From positions 62,001 through 126,000 of the forward strand of contig NZ_LMSO01000001.1 of assembly GCF_001428435.1 (NCBI RefSeq): a DNA stretch of 64,000 bases, given 5' to 3'. This DNA is from Arthrobacter sp. Soil782. GTDB taxonomy: Bacteria; Actinomycetota; Actinomycetes; Actinomycetales; Micrococcaceae. Below the pieces are notes generated by a model. The model worked only from the letters and a program-made list of their open reading frames with translations, made no database searches and was not told where the DNA came from. Below are positions 51,160 to 59,499 of the stretch, piece by piece; position 1 is the stretch's first letter, and the number at the start of each line of letters is the position of its first letter. Both the position numbers and the translations under genes were made by a program.

Positions 51160-52447
51160 CCGCTGTCTCGTCATCAAACGGCAGCAGGGGCAAACGGATG
51201 CCGACGACGGTGCCCTCACCTGCCTCGGACTCGATGTCAAGAACACCGCCCAAGGCGCTGATCCGCTCCCGCAGGGCCCTCAGCCCGAATCCGGTTCCAT
51301 CTGTCCGCTTCGTCGCAGACTCCAGTGCACCATCCACATTGAACCCCCTGCCGTTGTCGTAGATATCGAGCGCTACCTCTGAGCCCACAAAGGTGAGCGT
51401 GACGACGGCGGTGCCCGCCCCTGAGTGCTGCAGGGCGTTGGACAGAGCCGATTGCGCGGCACGCAGGAGCGCAACCTCGTACGGAGCCGGCATCCGGACG
51501 GGTGTGCCGTCAATCTCGAACCGGCAACGCAGGCTGGTGCCCTGGGCTGCTGCCTGCTGTTCGACGCTTGCACAGGTTCTGCGCAGGCTGCCGACGAGGA
51601 ATTCGGGATCACCTTCAGCCGCACTCAGCCCGCGCACAAAGCGGCGCGCGTCCGCAAGATTGTCGGACGCCGCCTGCTGCACGGTGCGGATGCGTTCCCG
51701 CGCCGTCTCCGTTGCCCCGGCTTCGAGTGAGGCTTCGGCTGCACGTGAGATGAGGACAATGCTGGACAGGCCCTGCGCCAGCGTGTCATGGATTTCCCGG
51801 GCCAGACGCTCCCGTTCAGTGAGCACTCCGGCCTGGTGCTGCGTCCGTGCAAGCTCGGAACGGGTGCGCCGGAGCTCCTCGAGCGACTGCCGCTGGTTGA
51901 CGCCCTCGAGGTAGAGGCTCTGGTAGACGATCGTCATGACTACCGCGAAGACCGCACCGAACGTCGGACCGAGGATCATCGGCGCCTGGAGCTCTCCCTC
52001 GCGGCTCCACTGGGCCGCAATGACGACGCCGGTCAGGAGGACGATCGCAACCACGGCATGCCTGGTGCTGAGCAGGTGCAGGTGCAGGAAGAAGAGGGCG
52101 AATGCCAGCCAGGAGAAGTCGGCGCTGAACACCATGAGGACAATCCAGAGCCCGGTGATCCCAGCCAGCCAGAACCGTGTGTAGTGCGTTCCATGCGACG
52201 ACGACGGCGGCAGCACCTGCCGCTTCGCGGCCCGCTTCTCGCTGATGGTTCCGGCCAGGTACAGTCCGCCGAGGCACAGGGAGACCAGAAGAACCGGATA
52301 CACCACTGCGGGGCCGGGTTCCGAACTCACGGTCGCCGCCACTCCTACCAGAAGCAGTGTCAGGAAACCGGCGTGGAGGGTGATCCGGAGCATCCGCAGG
52401 ACGGTTGGAGCGGCCATGTATCCGGCCGTGCTCGCGGGCTCTCGCAT
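51152..52447 (-). CDS. Two-component sensor histidine kinase, HisKA_3 (NarX/DesK-like)
   Basis: 431 residues. Six membrane segments in the first 180 residues with no large extracellular loop, so the signal is probably sensed in or near the membrane. A coiled-coil linker leads to the phospho-acceptor motif ERLAREIHDTLAQGLSS. The ATPase N box is ALSNALQHSGAG and the G box IYDNGRGFNVDG. It is coupled to the response regulator downstream. TAGGGT six bases before the ATG suggests a leaderless mRNA starting the operon. Confidence 0.93.
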   Translation of the reverse strand: MREPASTAGYMAAPTVLRMLRITLHAGFLTLLLVGVAATVSSEPGPAVVYPVLLVSLCLGGLYLAGTISEKRAAKRQVLPPSSSHGTHYTRFWLAGITGLWIVLMVFSADFSWLAFALFFLHLHLLSTRHAVVAIVLLTGVVIAAQWSREGELQAPMILGPTFGAVFAVVMTIVYQSLYLEGVNQRQSLEELRRTRSELARTQHQAGVLTERERLAREIHDTLAQGLSSIVLISRAAEASLEAGATETARERIRTVQQAASDNLADARRFVRGLSAAEGDPEFLVGSLRRTCASVEQQAAAQGTSLRCRFEIDGTPVRMPAPYEVALLRAAQSALSNALQHSGAGTAVVTLTFVGSEVALDIYDNGRGFNVDGALESATKRTDGTGFGLRALRERISALGGVLDIESEAGEGTVVGIRLPLLPFDDETADD

Positions 52448-52453
52448 ACAGTA

Positions 52454-52459
52454 ACCCTA
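52454..52459 (-). promoter_or_regulatory. Candidate -10 box of the two-component operon (leaderless start)
   Basis: On the minus strand TAGGGT, six bases, ATG 52447. Confidence 0.5.
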
Positions 52460-52566
52460 GCCGCGCCCGGTGACAGCGACATCAACCGAACAGTTGACCG
52501 ACGATTGCGGAGGCCGGCGCCCACTGCCCGCGGAGCGTTTACCGCACAATGGCGGGAGGATGCCTG

Positions 52567-53049
52567 CTAACCCGCGATCGCCCTCAGCAGGGGCGCCATC
52601 CGATAGGGAATCGGTTGGCGCAGGAACATGCTGGTCCTGGTCCGCAGGATTCCCGGACACAGGCGGATTTCCTCGGACACCCGGTAGAGATCGTCAGGGT
52701 CCCGGGCCACCACGCGGCACAGCAGGTCTGTCTCGCCGGCGGGCGCAAGGCATTCGATGACCTCTGGAATGGCGCGCAGTCCCTCAACAGCGAGGTCTAT
52801 GCGGTGCTGATCCAGCTCGGCAGCGACATGCGCGGAAATTCCCATGCCCAGTGCCTCCGGATCAATCCGTACGCTGTGCGGCCTGAGGACTCTTTCACGC
52901 TCGAATCGGTCGAGGCGGGCCTGGACGGTGCCTCGGGCAAGGCCCGTCCGCTGGGCGATCGCGAGAATGGTCATCCGAGGCTCGGCGTCGAGTGCCTCGA
53001 GCACAGCCCGGTCAATGGCATCTCGGGTGTGGCGCGGTTCCTTGTTCAT
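52567..53049 (-). CDS. Lrp/AsnC-family transcriptional regulator
   Basis: 160 residues. N-terminal HTH (RDAIDRAVLEALDAEPRMTI; LARGTVQARLDRFERERVL) and a C-terminal RAM/ACT-like effector domain (about 75-150; LAPAGETDLLCRVVARDPDDL). Such regulators bind amino acids as octamers. It is a single gene on its strand. A perfect 18-bp palindrome 103 bp upstream (53152-53169) is a likely operator. The neighbouring genes give no clue to the amino acid sensed. Confidence 0.92.
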   Translation of the reverse strand: MNKEPRHTRDAIDRAVLEALDAEPRMTILAIAQRTGLARGTVQARLDRFERERVLRPHSVRIDPEALGMGISAHVAAELDQHRIDLAVEGLRAIPEVIECLAPAGETDLLCRVVARDPDDLYRVSEEIRLCPGILRTRTSMFLRQPIPYRMAPLLRAIAG

Positions 53050-53151
53050 CGGTCTGCGGATCTCTCCAGGTGGGGGCTGGTCAGATTGACCACGATTGTC
53101 GGGATCAGATCATCGGGAGTAGGCATTCTGGCTATCCGGGCGATGAGCTGT

Positions 53152-53169
53152 TGTGCAAATCTTTGCACA
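53152..53169. promoter_or_regulatory. Perfect palindrome upstream of the Lrp/AsnC gene
   Basis: TGTGCAAA-TC-TTTGCACA, 8-bp arms with a 2-nt centre, in the 268-base spacer between the AsnC gene and the PLDc_N gene. The symmetry and length fit a dimer-binding site; autoregulation is the simplest reading. Apart from an 11-bp GCAAGACCGCC / GGCGGTCTTGC stem at 53296-53331 overlapping the PLDc_N stop, the rest of the spacer shows nothing I recognise. Confidence 0.5.
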
Positions 53170-53317
53170 GATCGTCAAATAGATGACATGAAAGTGGAAA
53201 CGGGACACCATCTCGGGAACACTGTGCCGCGGCTGTCAGGGAACATCAACCCGCAGCCGCGTCAGGTAGCCCACAAGGCTTTGCCTGAGCGCTACGCAAG
53301 ACCGCCTACGTACCGGC

Positions 53318-53704
53318 CTAGGCGGTCTTGCCGTCGCTGGCCGTGCCCTCGTCGTTCTTCTTCTTCTCCGCTTCGCGTGCACGTTCCTCAGCGTCGCGCT
53401 TTCGCTGTTCGGCCTCGCGGGCTTCCTGGCGACGCCTGACCTCGAGGTTTCGCAGAAACTGGGGATCATCATCCGGTGCCGTGGGGCCCCGCTTCTGGCG
53501 CTGGGCTGGGCGGTCGTCCCTGCTCGGCCGACCGAAGAGGAACCAGAGACCGGCGCCCAGAAGGGGGACGAGGAGGATGGTGAAGAACCAGGCTGGTTTC
53601 GAAATGCTGCGCACCGATTCTGCTCGGCTCATGATGCAGTCGAACAGCGCGTAAATGATGACGGCGATCCCCAGGATCACGAGGAGCAGCAGCAGGCGGG
53701 GCAT
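53318..53704 (-). CDS. PLDc_N-domain membrane protein
   Basis: 128 residues. Two membrane segments (about 3-22 and 37-58) form the phospholipase D-nuclease N-terminal domain (YALFDCIMSR and LVPLLGAGLWFLFGRP are typical). A highly charged, probably helical tail of about 60 residues follows (RRRQEAREAEQRKRDAEER). Common in actinobacteria next to DUF4229 and menaquinone genes. Role unknown. Probably leaderless: TACAAT, six bases, ATG 53704. Confidence 0.88.
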   Translation of the reverse strand: MPRLLLLLVILGIAVIIYALFDCIMSRAESVRSISKPAWFFTILLVPLLGAGLWFLFGRPSRDDRPAQRQKRGPTAPDDDPQFLRNLEVRRRQEAREAEQRKRDAEERAREAEKKKNDEGTASDGKTA

Positions 53705-53710
53705 GCATCA

Positions 53711-53728
53711 ATTGTAGGCGAGTAAACT
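53711..53728. promoter_or_regulatory. Back-to-back -10 boxes of PLDc_N and DUF4229 genes
   Basis: Minus strand TACAAT (53716-53711) is six bases from ATG 53704. Plus strand TAAACT (53723-53728) is six bases from GTG 53735. The two divergent starts are only 30 bases apart, so the promoters must interpenetrate. Confidence 0.55.
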
Positions 53729-53734
53729 TGAGAC

Positions 53735-54028
53735 GTGCCTTTCCTAAAATTCACCGCTCTGCGCCTCGGCTTCGTCGCGGTGTTCTCCGTGATCTGCTAT
53801 TCCTTGGGTCTGGGCGCGATCTTCTCGGTGATAGCCGGTGCAATTCTGGCGTGGTGCGTCACGTACCTGTTCTTCCGCGAGATGCGCAATCGTGCCGCGT
53901 CGTCCCTGCAGCGCCGTTTCCGTGACGGAGCTCCGCCGGTCCGTTCAGCCAGTGAGTTGCGTGATGCGGACGCCGAGGACAGCCTGGATCCCAACACCCC
54001 GGTGAATTCCGACCGCCGCAAACCCTAG
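53735..54028 (+). CDS. DUF4229-family membrane protein
   Basis: 97 residues. Two membrane segments (LGFVAVFSVICYSLGLGAIF and IAGAILAWCVTYLFF) and a basic, then acidic tail. Matches the small DUF4229 proteins of actinobacteria, found beside the PLDc_N gene and menA. No known function. GTG 53735 has no ribosome site and is six bases from TAAACT. Confidence 0.88.
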   Translation: MPFLKFTALRLGFVAVFSVICYSLGLGAIFSVIAGAILAWCVTYLFFREMRNRAASSLQRRFRDGAPPVRSASELRDADAEDSLDPNTPVNSDRRKP

Positions 54029-54062
54029 CTCCGTCCTGGAGGCGTAGTCCGGGCGCTCAGAG

Positions 54063-54947
54063 CTAGGCCAGCACTCCCGAGAGCACCACACCGGCGCCGA
54101 ACAGCACGCTGAAGCCGAGGTTGATGATGCTCGTCTGCTTCAGGACCGGAATGAGGCTGCGGCGCTTTTTGCCCTTGAGCATCAGCCAGCTCGGCATCAG
54201 GCACAGGGGGATGAGGAGCAGCACCAGCAGCACCCATGGGTAGTCGTAGACCAGGAGCAGCGGCAGCAGCAGGGCCACCGCGAGCATCATCACATAGCTG
54301 ATACGGGCGGCGGTATCACCGAGACGGACAGCGAGGGTAAGCTTGCCGGCTTCCCGGTCGGTGGGAATGTCCCGCACGTTGTTGGCCATCAGCAGCGCCA
54401 TGGCAATGATTCCCGTGCAGACCGCACCGACCCATGCCGGGCCGCTCAGTTGACCTGCCTGGGTGTAGGTGGTTCCGAGGGTAGCGACCAGTCCAAAGAA
54501 GACGAAGACAAACAGGTCACCCAAACCCATGTACCCATAGGGATTGCGCCCGCCCGTGTAGCCCCACGCAGCGGCTACGCAGCCGAGGCCCACGAGCAGC
54601 AGGAACCACGCCTGGGAAAGCACAATCAGTGCGATTCCAGCGAGCATCGCCAGCGCGAAACATCCGAAGGCCGCCCACTTCACCTGCCGCGGCTTCGCGG
54701 CCCCGGAACCCGTCAACCTCAACGGGCCGACGCGGTCGTTGTCCGTGCCGCGGATTCCGTCGGAGTAGTCGTTGGCATAGTTCACTCCCACCTGCAGGAG
54801 GATGGCGACGAGTGCGGCGAGCAGGGCGTTGACGGGTTTGAACGCGCCGAGGTCAAAAGCCGCCGCGCAGCCGATGATGACGGGCGCCACCGCCATGGGA
54901 AGTGTGCGGGGGCGCGCTCCCTCCACCCATTGCGCAGCTGTTGCCAC
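54063..54947 (-). CDS. menA: 1,4-dihydroxy-2-naphthoate polyprenyltransferase
   Basis: 294 residues, UbiA-type prenyltransferase with eight or nine membrane segments. The prenyl-diphosphate/Mg site is VNYANDYSDGIRGTDNDRVG near the N-terminus. The second Asp-rich loop lies at ANNVRDIPTDREAGK. It attaches the isoprenoid chain to DHNA, giving demethylmenaquinone. GTG 54947 has GGAGGA five bases upstream. It stands downstream of menE and menB on the same strand. Confidence 0.95.
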   Translation of the reverse strand: MATAAQWVEGARPRTLPMAVAPVIIGCAAAFDLGAFKPVNALLAALVAILLQVGVNYANDYSDGIRGTDNDRVGPLRLTGSGAAKPRQVKWAAFGCFALAMLAGIALIVLSQAWFLLLVGLGCVAAAWGYTGGRNPYGYMGLGDLFVFVFFGLVATLGTTYTQAGQLSGPAWVGAVCTGIIAMALLMANNVRDIPTDREAGKLTLAVRLGDTAARISYVMMLAVALLLPLLLVYDYPWVLLVLLLIPLCLMPSWLMLKGKKRRSLIPVLKQTSIINLGFSVLFGAGVVLSGVLA

Positions 54948-55013
54948 GGTGTTCCTCCGGTTATCTGTTCTCTGGATTTTCGTTTGGATGCCCTGAACCT
55001 GCGGGCGGATTCG

Positions 55014-56147
55014 CTACAGCGCGGACTGCTCGAACAGTGCGCGCACGGCCATCCTGTCGGGTTTGCCATTGGGCAGCATGGGAAGTTTGTCGAGCGTCAG
55101 CACAATCCTCGGAGCCGCGTGTGAACCAAGATGCTCCTGCGCATGCTGCCGCACTGCGTCCGGATTGACCGAGCCTACGACGGCGGCAGCCACCTGGGCA
55201 CCCCACTCCGGATGCGGAACACCCAGCACCAGTGCTTCGCTGACGCCCGGCATGCCCTCAAGAACACTGGACACTGCGACCGCGGACACCTTGAGTCCGC
55301 CTGTGATGATGACGTCATCCACGCGGCCGTGGACGGTGAGGACGCCGCCGTCAATAGTGCCGTCGTCGTCCGTTCGGAACCAGCGCCGGCCAGAGTTGAA
55401 CGGGAACTTTTCCCGGGTGAGATCCGGCTGGCCCAGGTAACCGTCGGCCAGGACCGGTCCGCTGATCCAGAGCCGGCCGTCTTCGTTGGTGAGCTGCACG
55501 CCTTCAAGGGGGACGCCGTCGTACACGCACCCGCCGCAGGTTTCACTCATGCCATAGGTGCGGACGATCTTCAGGCCGTGTGCGCGGGCTCTGCTGCGGA
55601 GGGCGTCGGTGACGGCCGCCCCGCCGAGCAGGATTGCGTTGAAGCGCTGGAGCGCCTTGATGGTGTCGGGGGCCGGGTCCTCAAGCAGCCGGTGGAGCTG
55701 CGTGGGAACCAGGGACGTGAAGCGCACTTTGTCGGTCAGTTCACCGGCAGCTTCCGTGAATCGCTCCGGGCTGAACGTCTCGGTAAGGTCCATCGTCCAC
55801 GGCCGGGTCCCCGCGTACAGCGAGCGCACCAACACCTGGAAGCCGGCCACATACTGCACGGGCAGGGTGAGCAGCCACTGGCCCTCGGACTTCAGGGCGT
55901 AGGCGGTCCCCATGGCGGACGCGGCAAGGGCATCGACGCTGAGCATGGTCTGTTTTGGGGTGCCGGTGGAGCCGGAGGTGCTGAGCACTGCGGCGATCTC
56001 ATCGTTGGGCAAATCGCCGTTGAAGCTCTGATGCTCATCGGAGTGCGGTGCTACCGCAGGCCCTTCACCGGCAAGGGCCGCTGCGAGAGGTGTAAGCAGT
56101 GTATGCGGGTCGAAGCCGGGCGGAGTGTGAACGGGGAAGAGTTCCAT
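55014..56147 (-). CDS. menE: o-Succinylbenzoate-CoA ligase
   Basis: 377 residues, the compact actinobacterial form. The adenylate-forming P-loop is VLSTSGSTGTPKQTML. The A5-type segment reads IVRTYGMSETCGGCVYDG, and the C-terminal hinge and lysine region WFRTDDDGTI..GRVDDVII and LPMLPNGKPDRMAV. It activates o-succinylbenzoate for MenB. The ATG at 56147 is six bases after the menB stop, so the two form an operon. Rather than the usual E/D-rich KGFF ending, the tail is short. Confidence 0.93.
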   Translation of the reverse strand: MELFPVHTPPGFDPHTLLTPLAAALAGEGPAVAPHSDEHQSFNGDLPNDEIAAVLSTSGSTGTPKQTMLSVDALAASAMGTAYALKSEGQWLLTLPVQYVAGFQVLVRSLYAGTRPWTMDLTETFSPERFTEAAGELTDKVRFTSLVPTQLHRLLEDPAPDTIKALQRFNAILLGGAAVTDALRSRARAHGLKIVRTYGMSETCGGCVYDGVPLEGVQLTNEDGRLWISGPVLADGYLGQPDLTREKFPFNSGRRWFRTDDDGTIDGGVLTVHGRVDDVIITGGLKVSAVAVSSVLEGMPGVSEALVLGVPHPEWGAQVAAAVVGSVNPDAVRQHAQEHLGSHAAPRIVLTLDKLPMLPNGKPDRMAVRALFEQSAL

Positions 56148-56153
56148 GGGCGC

Positions 56154-57110
56154 CTAGAAGTAGTAGGGGAAGCTGGACCAGTCGGGACTGCGCTTTTCGA
56201 GAAACGCTTCCTTGCCCTCGACCGCTTCATCGGTCATGTAAGCCATGCGCGTGGCCTCGCCGGCGAAGACCTGCTGGCCGGCCAGGCCGTCATCGGCCAG
56301 GTTGAACGCGAACTTGAGCATGCGGATTGCCTGCGGGCTCTGGTGCGCGATGTCTGCTGCGTACTCAAGCGCCACGTCCTCGAGCCGCTCGTGGTCAACG
56401 GCCTGGTTCACGGCGCCCATGGCCACCATGTCCTCGGCCGAGTACTCCCTGGCGAGGAAGAAGATCTCGCGGGCCTTCTTCTGGCCGATCTGGCGCGCGA
56501 GGAGCGCCGAGCCGTAACCGGCATCGAAGCTGCCTACGGTCGCGTCGGTCTGCTTGAACTTGCCGTGCTGCCGGGAGGCGATCGTTAGGTCCGACACAAC
56601 GTGAAGGCTGTGCCCGCCGCCTGCTGCCCACCCATTGACGACGGCGATGACCACCTTGGGCATGGTCCGCATCAGCCGCTGGACTTCAAGGATATGGAGT
56701 CGGCCGGCGCGTGCGGGGTCGATGGTCTCCCTGGTCTCACCCTCTGCGTACCTGTACCCATCCCGCCCACGGATCCGCTGGTCACCGCCGGAGCAGAAGG
56801 AGTGCCCGCCGTCCTTGGGAGAAGGGCCATTGCCTGTGAGGAGGACCGTTGCAACGTCCGGGGTCATCCGTGCGTGATCCATTGCGCGGTACAGCTCATC
56901 CACCGTGCCAGGGCGGAAGGCGTTACGAACCGCAGGCCGGTTGAACGCGATCCGGACAGTCGGCAGATCGCGGAACGGGGCGCCGCGGTTCTGGCTGCGG
57001 TCCACGTGGCGGTGGTAGGTGATGTCCTGCAGATCCTCGAACCCCTCCACGAGCCGCCAGCGGGCAGGGTCGAAGACATCGGATACCTGGGGTGGGAGAT
57101 CTGTGGTCAC
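56154..57110 (-). CDS. menB: 1,4-dihydroxy-2-naphthoyl-CoA synthase
   Basis: 318 residues from GTG 57110 (TTG 57113 possible). Crotonase fold with the MenB segments AFNRPAVRNAFRPGTVDELY, the oxyanion-hole VNGWAAGGGHSLHVVSDLTIAS, and TDATVGSFDAGYGSALLARQ. The C-terminal SPDWSSFPYYF tail lies against the active site in this family. It cyclises o-succinylbenzoyl-CoA. It is first in the menB-menE unit. TAGACT six bases before the GTG suggests a leaderless start. Confidence 0.96.
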   Translation of the reverse strand: MTTDLPPQVSDVFDPARWRLVEGFEDLQDITYHRHVDRSQNRGAPFRDLPTVRIAFNRPAVRNAFRPGTVDELYRAMDHARMTPDVATVLLTGNGPSPKDGGHSFCSGGDQRIRGRDGYRYAEGETRETIDPARAGRLHILEVQRLMRTMPKVVIAVVNGWAAGGGHSLHVVSDLTIASRQHGKFKQTDATVGSFDAGYGSALLARQIGQKKAREIFFLAREYSAEDMVAMGAVNQAVDHERLEDVALEYAADIAHQSPQAIRMLKFAFNLADDGLAGQQVFAGEATRMAYMTDEAVEGKEAFLEKRSPDWSSFPYYF

Positions 57111-57116
57111 CAATCG

Positions 57117-57122
57117 AGTCTA
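57117..57122 (-). promoter_or_regulatory. Candidate -10 box of menB (leaderless start)
   Basis: On the minus strand TAGACT, six bases, GTG 57110. Confidence 0.5.
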
Positions 57123-57160
57123 GCTTTGGAGACGGGGGGAACTTCAAAGTGATGGGCCGG

Positions 57161-57598
57161 CTAGCTCACGCAGAACTCGTTACCCTCCGGATCCGCCATC
57201 GTGTACCAGATGTGCGGGCCTTCATTGCCCTGGTACAGGAACCGTGCGCCACGCTCTTCCAGTGATGCCCGCACGGCGTCCTTATCATCACCGTCAAGAC
57301 GGATGTCCAGGTGCGTGCGGTTCTTGACCGTCTTGGGCTCGGGGACCTTGACGAAGAGGATGCGTTGCCGCCCCGTTTTTCCGTCCTCGTCCGGCCGGCA
57401 GATTGCCTCACCGGTACTCCAGACGCGGATGCCGTTGTGCTCGATGAGGTCGCTCTGCTGCGCATAACCTTCTGCGAGCATCTTGTCGATGAAGTCCTGA
57501 TCCGTAGGCTCCACCCTCCAGTCCAGGGTTTCCGCCCACCAGCCTGCCTGCCTGTGGGGATCTTCGCTGTCGATCACTATCTGGATGCTGTACGTCAT
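57161..57598 (-). CDS. VOC-superfamily (glyoxalase-like) protein
   Basis: 145 residues from ATG 57598; the longer open frame upstream is not family-like. A single VOC-type domain: IQIVIDSEDPHRQAGWWAETL at the start, then NRTHLDIRLDGDDKDAVRA and a C-terminal WYTMADPEGNEFCVS, whose Glu aligns with VOC metal or substrate positions. These small proteins are dimeric, and actinobacteria have many; substrates are usually unknown. TACCCT lies eight bases upstream of the ATG. Confidence 0.85.
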   Translation of the reverse strand: MTYSIQIVIDSEDPHRQAGWWAETLDWRVEPTDQDFIDKMLAEGYAQQSDLIEHNGIRVWSTGEAICRPDEDGKTGRQRILFVKVPEPKTVKNRTHLDIRLDGDDKDAVRASLEERGARFLYQGNEGPHIWYTMADPEGNEFCVS

Positions 57599-57767
57599 GA
57601 AACAAGAGGGTAGGCGCGTCCGCCGGCTCAATCCAGAAGATTCCGGACGATTCGCGTCCGCAATACATGGCTGGAGCCGAGCTTCGAAGGGCTGGACCGC
57701 GACGGTGGGGAGGACTAGCGTGGCACCCACCCGCCGGAGTTGCCGGCGCCCGGATTCAGGAGGAAGC

Positions 57768-57977
57768 ATGGCGAACCATACTTACAGCATCTCTGAGGTC
57801 GTCGGAACGTCACCGGATGGGGTGGACGCGGCAGTCAACAACGCGGTGACCCAGGCAGCGAAGACCCTTCGGAATCTCGACTGGTTTGAGGTCAAGGAGA
57901 TCCGTGGGCATCTTGTGGATGGCGCCGTCGCCGATTGGCAGGTCACCGTCAAGTTGGGCTTCCGCCTGGAGGACTGA
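57768..57977 (+). CDS. Dodecin (flavin-storage protein)
   Basis: 69 residues, starting MANHTYSISEVVGTSPDGVD after AGGAGGAAGC. The dodecin pattern continues with AVNNAVTQAAKTLRNLDWFE, where the Trp stacks on flavin, and WQVTVKLGFRLED at the end. Twelve subunits bind riboflavin-type ligands or CoA. A 14-bp tandem repeat begins at its 3' end and includes the stop codon. A strong terminator follows at 58091. Confidence 0.95.
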   Translation: MANHTYSISEVVGTSPDGVDAAVNNAVTQAAKTLRNLDWFEVKEIRGHLVDGAVADWQVTVKLGFRLED

Positions 57978-58004
57978 CTCGCGTGGACTGACTCGCGTGG
58001 ACTG
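57972..58004. repeat. Short tandem repeat at the dodecin 3' end
   Basis: GACTGACTCGCGTG occurs twice in tandem (57972-57985, 57986-57999) plus a GACTG remnant. The first unit contains the dodecin TGA. Confidence 0.85.
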
Positions 58005-58090
58005 CCGCGGCCACGAAAGAAACCGTTGACGAAAGCCCGCAGCAGGGGCACGCTGTTTCCTACGTGGTTCTAACCCGCGCCCGTCTTCTC

Positions 58091-58148
58091 GCCGGCGTTG
58101 AGCCCGCCCCGATGCGCAGATCCCGGGGCGGCTCCGCCGGCGCTTTTT
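58091..58148 (+). terminator. Rho-independent terminator between dodecin and the thiolase operon
   Basis: Composite stem: GCCGGCG (58091-58097) with CGCCGGC (58135-58141), and inside it GAGCCCGCCCCG with CGGGGCGGCTC (one C bulge). TTTTT follows at 58144-58148. Confidence 0.85.
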
Positions 58149-58201
58149 GCCTTATCCCGCAGGCGAGCCGAACACGGAACAATCCCGATCCGTCATGTCA
58201 G

Positions 58202-58250
58202 TTGACCGCTCCGGCGCCCCGTGCGATTCTTTATAGAACGAACGGTCGGT
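58202..58250 (+). promoter_or_regulatory. Promoter and PaaR/TetR-type operator of the thiolase operon
   Basis: TTGACC (58202-58207), 17 bases, GATTCT (58225-58230) is a plausible promoter. AACGAACGGTCGGT (58237-58250) matches the ACCGNNCGNNCGGT pattern of actinobacterial TetR-type PaaR sites with one mismatch. It sits at the expected transcription start, a repressor position. Apart from the tandem repeat and terminator listed, the 325-base spacer 57978-58302 has nothing else. Confidence 0.5.
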
Positions 58251-58302
58251 AATTATGCCGCCCTTCCTGCACGCTCTGACGACGACGATGACGGAGGCTG
58301 GC

Positions 58303-59499
58303 ATGGCCGAGGCTTTTCTGGTGGGCGGGGTTCGCACCCCGGTGGGACGGTACGGCGGAGCGCTTTCGGCGGTCCGGCCCGATGACCTGGCGGCGCTCAC
58401 CCTCCGCGAACTGGTCCACCGCACCGGCCTGGACCCCGAGGCAATCGATGAAGTCATCCTCGGCAACGCGAACGGCGCCGGCGAGGAAAACCGCAACGTC
58501 GCCCGCATGGCCACCCTGCTTGCGGGCCTACCGAACGCCATCCCCGGGATCACAGTGAACCGGCTCTGCGCCTCCGGCCTGTCAGCGATCATCATGGCCT
58601 CCCACATGATCAAGGCAGGAGCTGCCGACGTCGTTATTGCCGGTGGTGTCGAGTCCATGAGCCGCGCGCCGTGGGTGATGGAGAAGCCGACGACGGCATT
58701 CGCCAAGCCGGGTGCCGCTTTCGACACTTCGATCGGATGGCGCTTCACCAACCCCACCTTCGCTGCACAGGAGAAAACCACGTTCTCGATGCCGGAGACG
58801 GCCGAGGAGGTTGCCCGCGTGGACGGCATCACGAGGGAGGACGCCGACGGCTTCGCACTCCGTTCCCACCAGCGGGCCATTGCCGCAATCGAGTCAGGGC
58901 ATTTCAAAGACGAAATCGTTCCCGTCAACACCACACACGGCAAGAAGAACGTCACCGTTGATACGGACGAAGGGCCCAGGCCGGACACCACGCTCGAGGT
59001 GCTCGCGGGGCTGAAGCCGGTCGTAGCGAAGGACGGCGTGGTGACCGCGGGAAATTCGAGCTCGCTGAACGACGGCGCCTCCGCCGTGATCGTCGCGTCC
59101 GAAGCCGCACTCACCCGGCTCGGCCTGACCCCGCGCGCCCGCATCGTCACGGGCGCCTCTGCCGGAGTGCCGCCGGAAATCATGGGTATCGGTCCCGTCC
59201 CGGCCACGCAGAAGGCGCTCAAGCTCGCGGGCCGCTCCATAGGCGACCTCGACGCCGTCGAACTCAACGAAGCGTTCGCCACACAATCGCTCGCCACCAT
59301 CCGCAGGCTTGGTCTTGACGAGGACATCGTCAACCGCGACGGCGGCGCCATCGCCCTGGGCCACCCGTTGGGTTCCTCGGGCTCGCGTATCGCCATCACG
59401 CTCATGGGCCGGATGGAGCGTGAAGGCGGAAGCCTGGGACTTGCCACCATGTGCGTGGGCGTGGGACAGGGAACTGCCTTGCTCCTGGAGCGTGTGTAG
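58303..59499 (+). CDS. Acetyl-CoA acyltransferase, beta-ketoadipyl-CoA thiolase-like (PcaF/PaaJ type)
   Basis: 398 residues from ATG 58303, which has GGAGG five bases upstream; the earlier ATG 58255 has none. The thiolase active site is complete: nucleophile Cys89 in NRLCASGLSAI, His354 in GGAIALGHPLGSSG and Cys384 in ATMCVGVGQG. The N-terminal AFLVGGVRTPVGRYGGALSA and the GAGEENRNVARMA and GWRFTNPTF segments are closer to PcaF/PaaJ than to fatty-acid thiolases. It probably cleaves a 3-oxoacyl-CoA from aromatic-acid or similar degradation. Its stop shares a base with the next start. Confidence 0.92.
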   Translation: MAEAFLVGGVRTPVGRYGGALSAVRPDDLAALTLRELVHRTGLDPEAIDEVILGNANGAGEENRNVARMATLLAGLPNAIPGITVNRLCASGLSAIIMASHMIKAGAADVVIAGGVESMSRAPWVMEKPTTAFAKPGAAFDTSIGWRFTNPTFAAQEKTTFSMPETAEEVARVDGITREDADGFALRSHQRAIAAIESGHFKDEIVPVNTTHGKKNVTVDTDEGPRPDTTLEVLAGLKPVVAKDGVVTAGNSSSLNDGASAVIVASEAALTRLGLTPRARIVTGASAGVPPEIMGIGPVPATQKALKLAGRSIGDLDAVELNEAFATQSLATIRRLGLDEDIVNRDGGAIALGHPLGSSGSRIAITLMGRMEREGGSLGLATMCVGVGQGTALLLERV

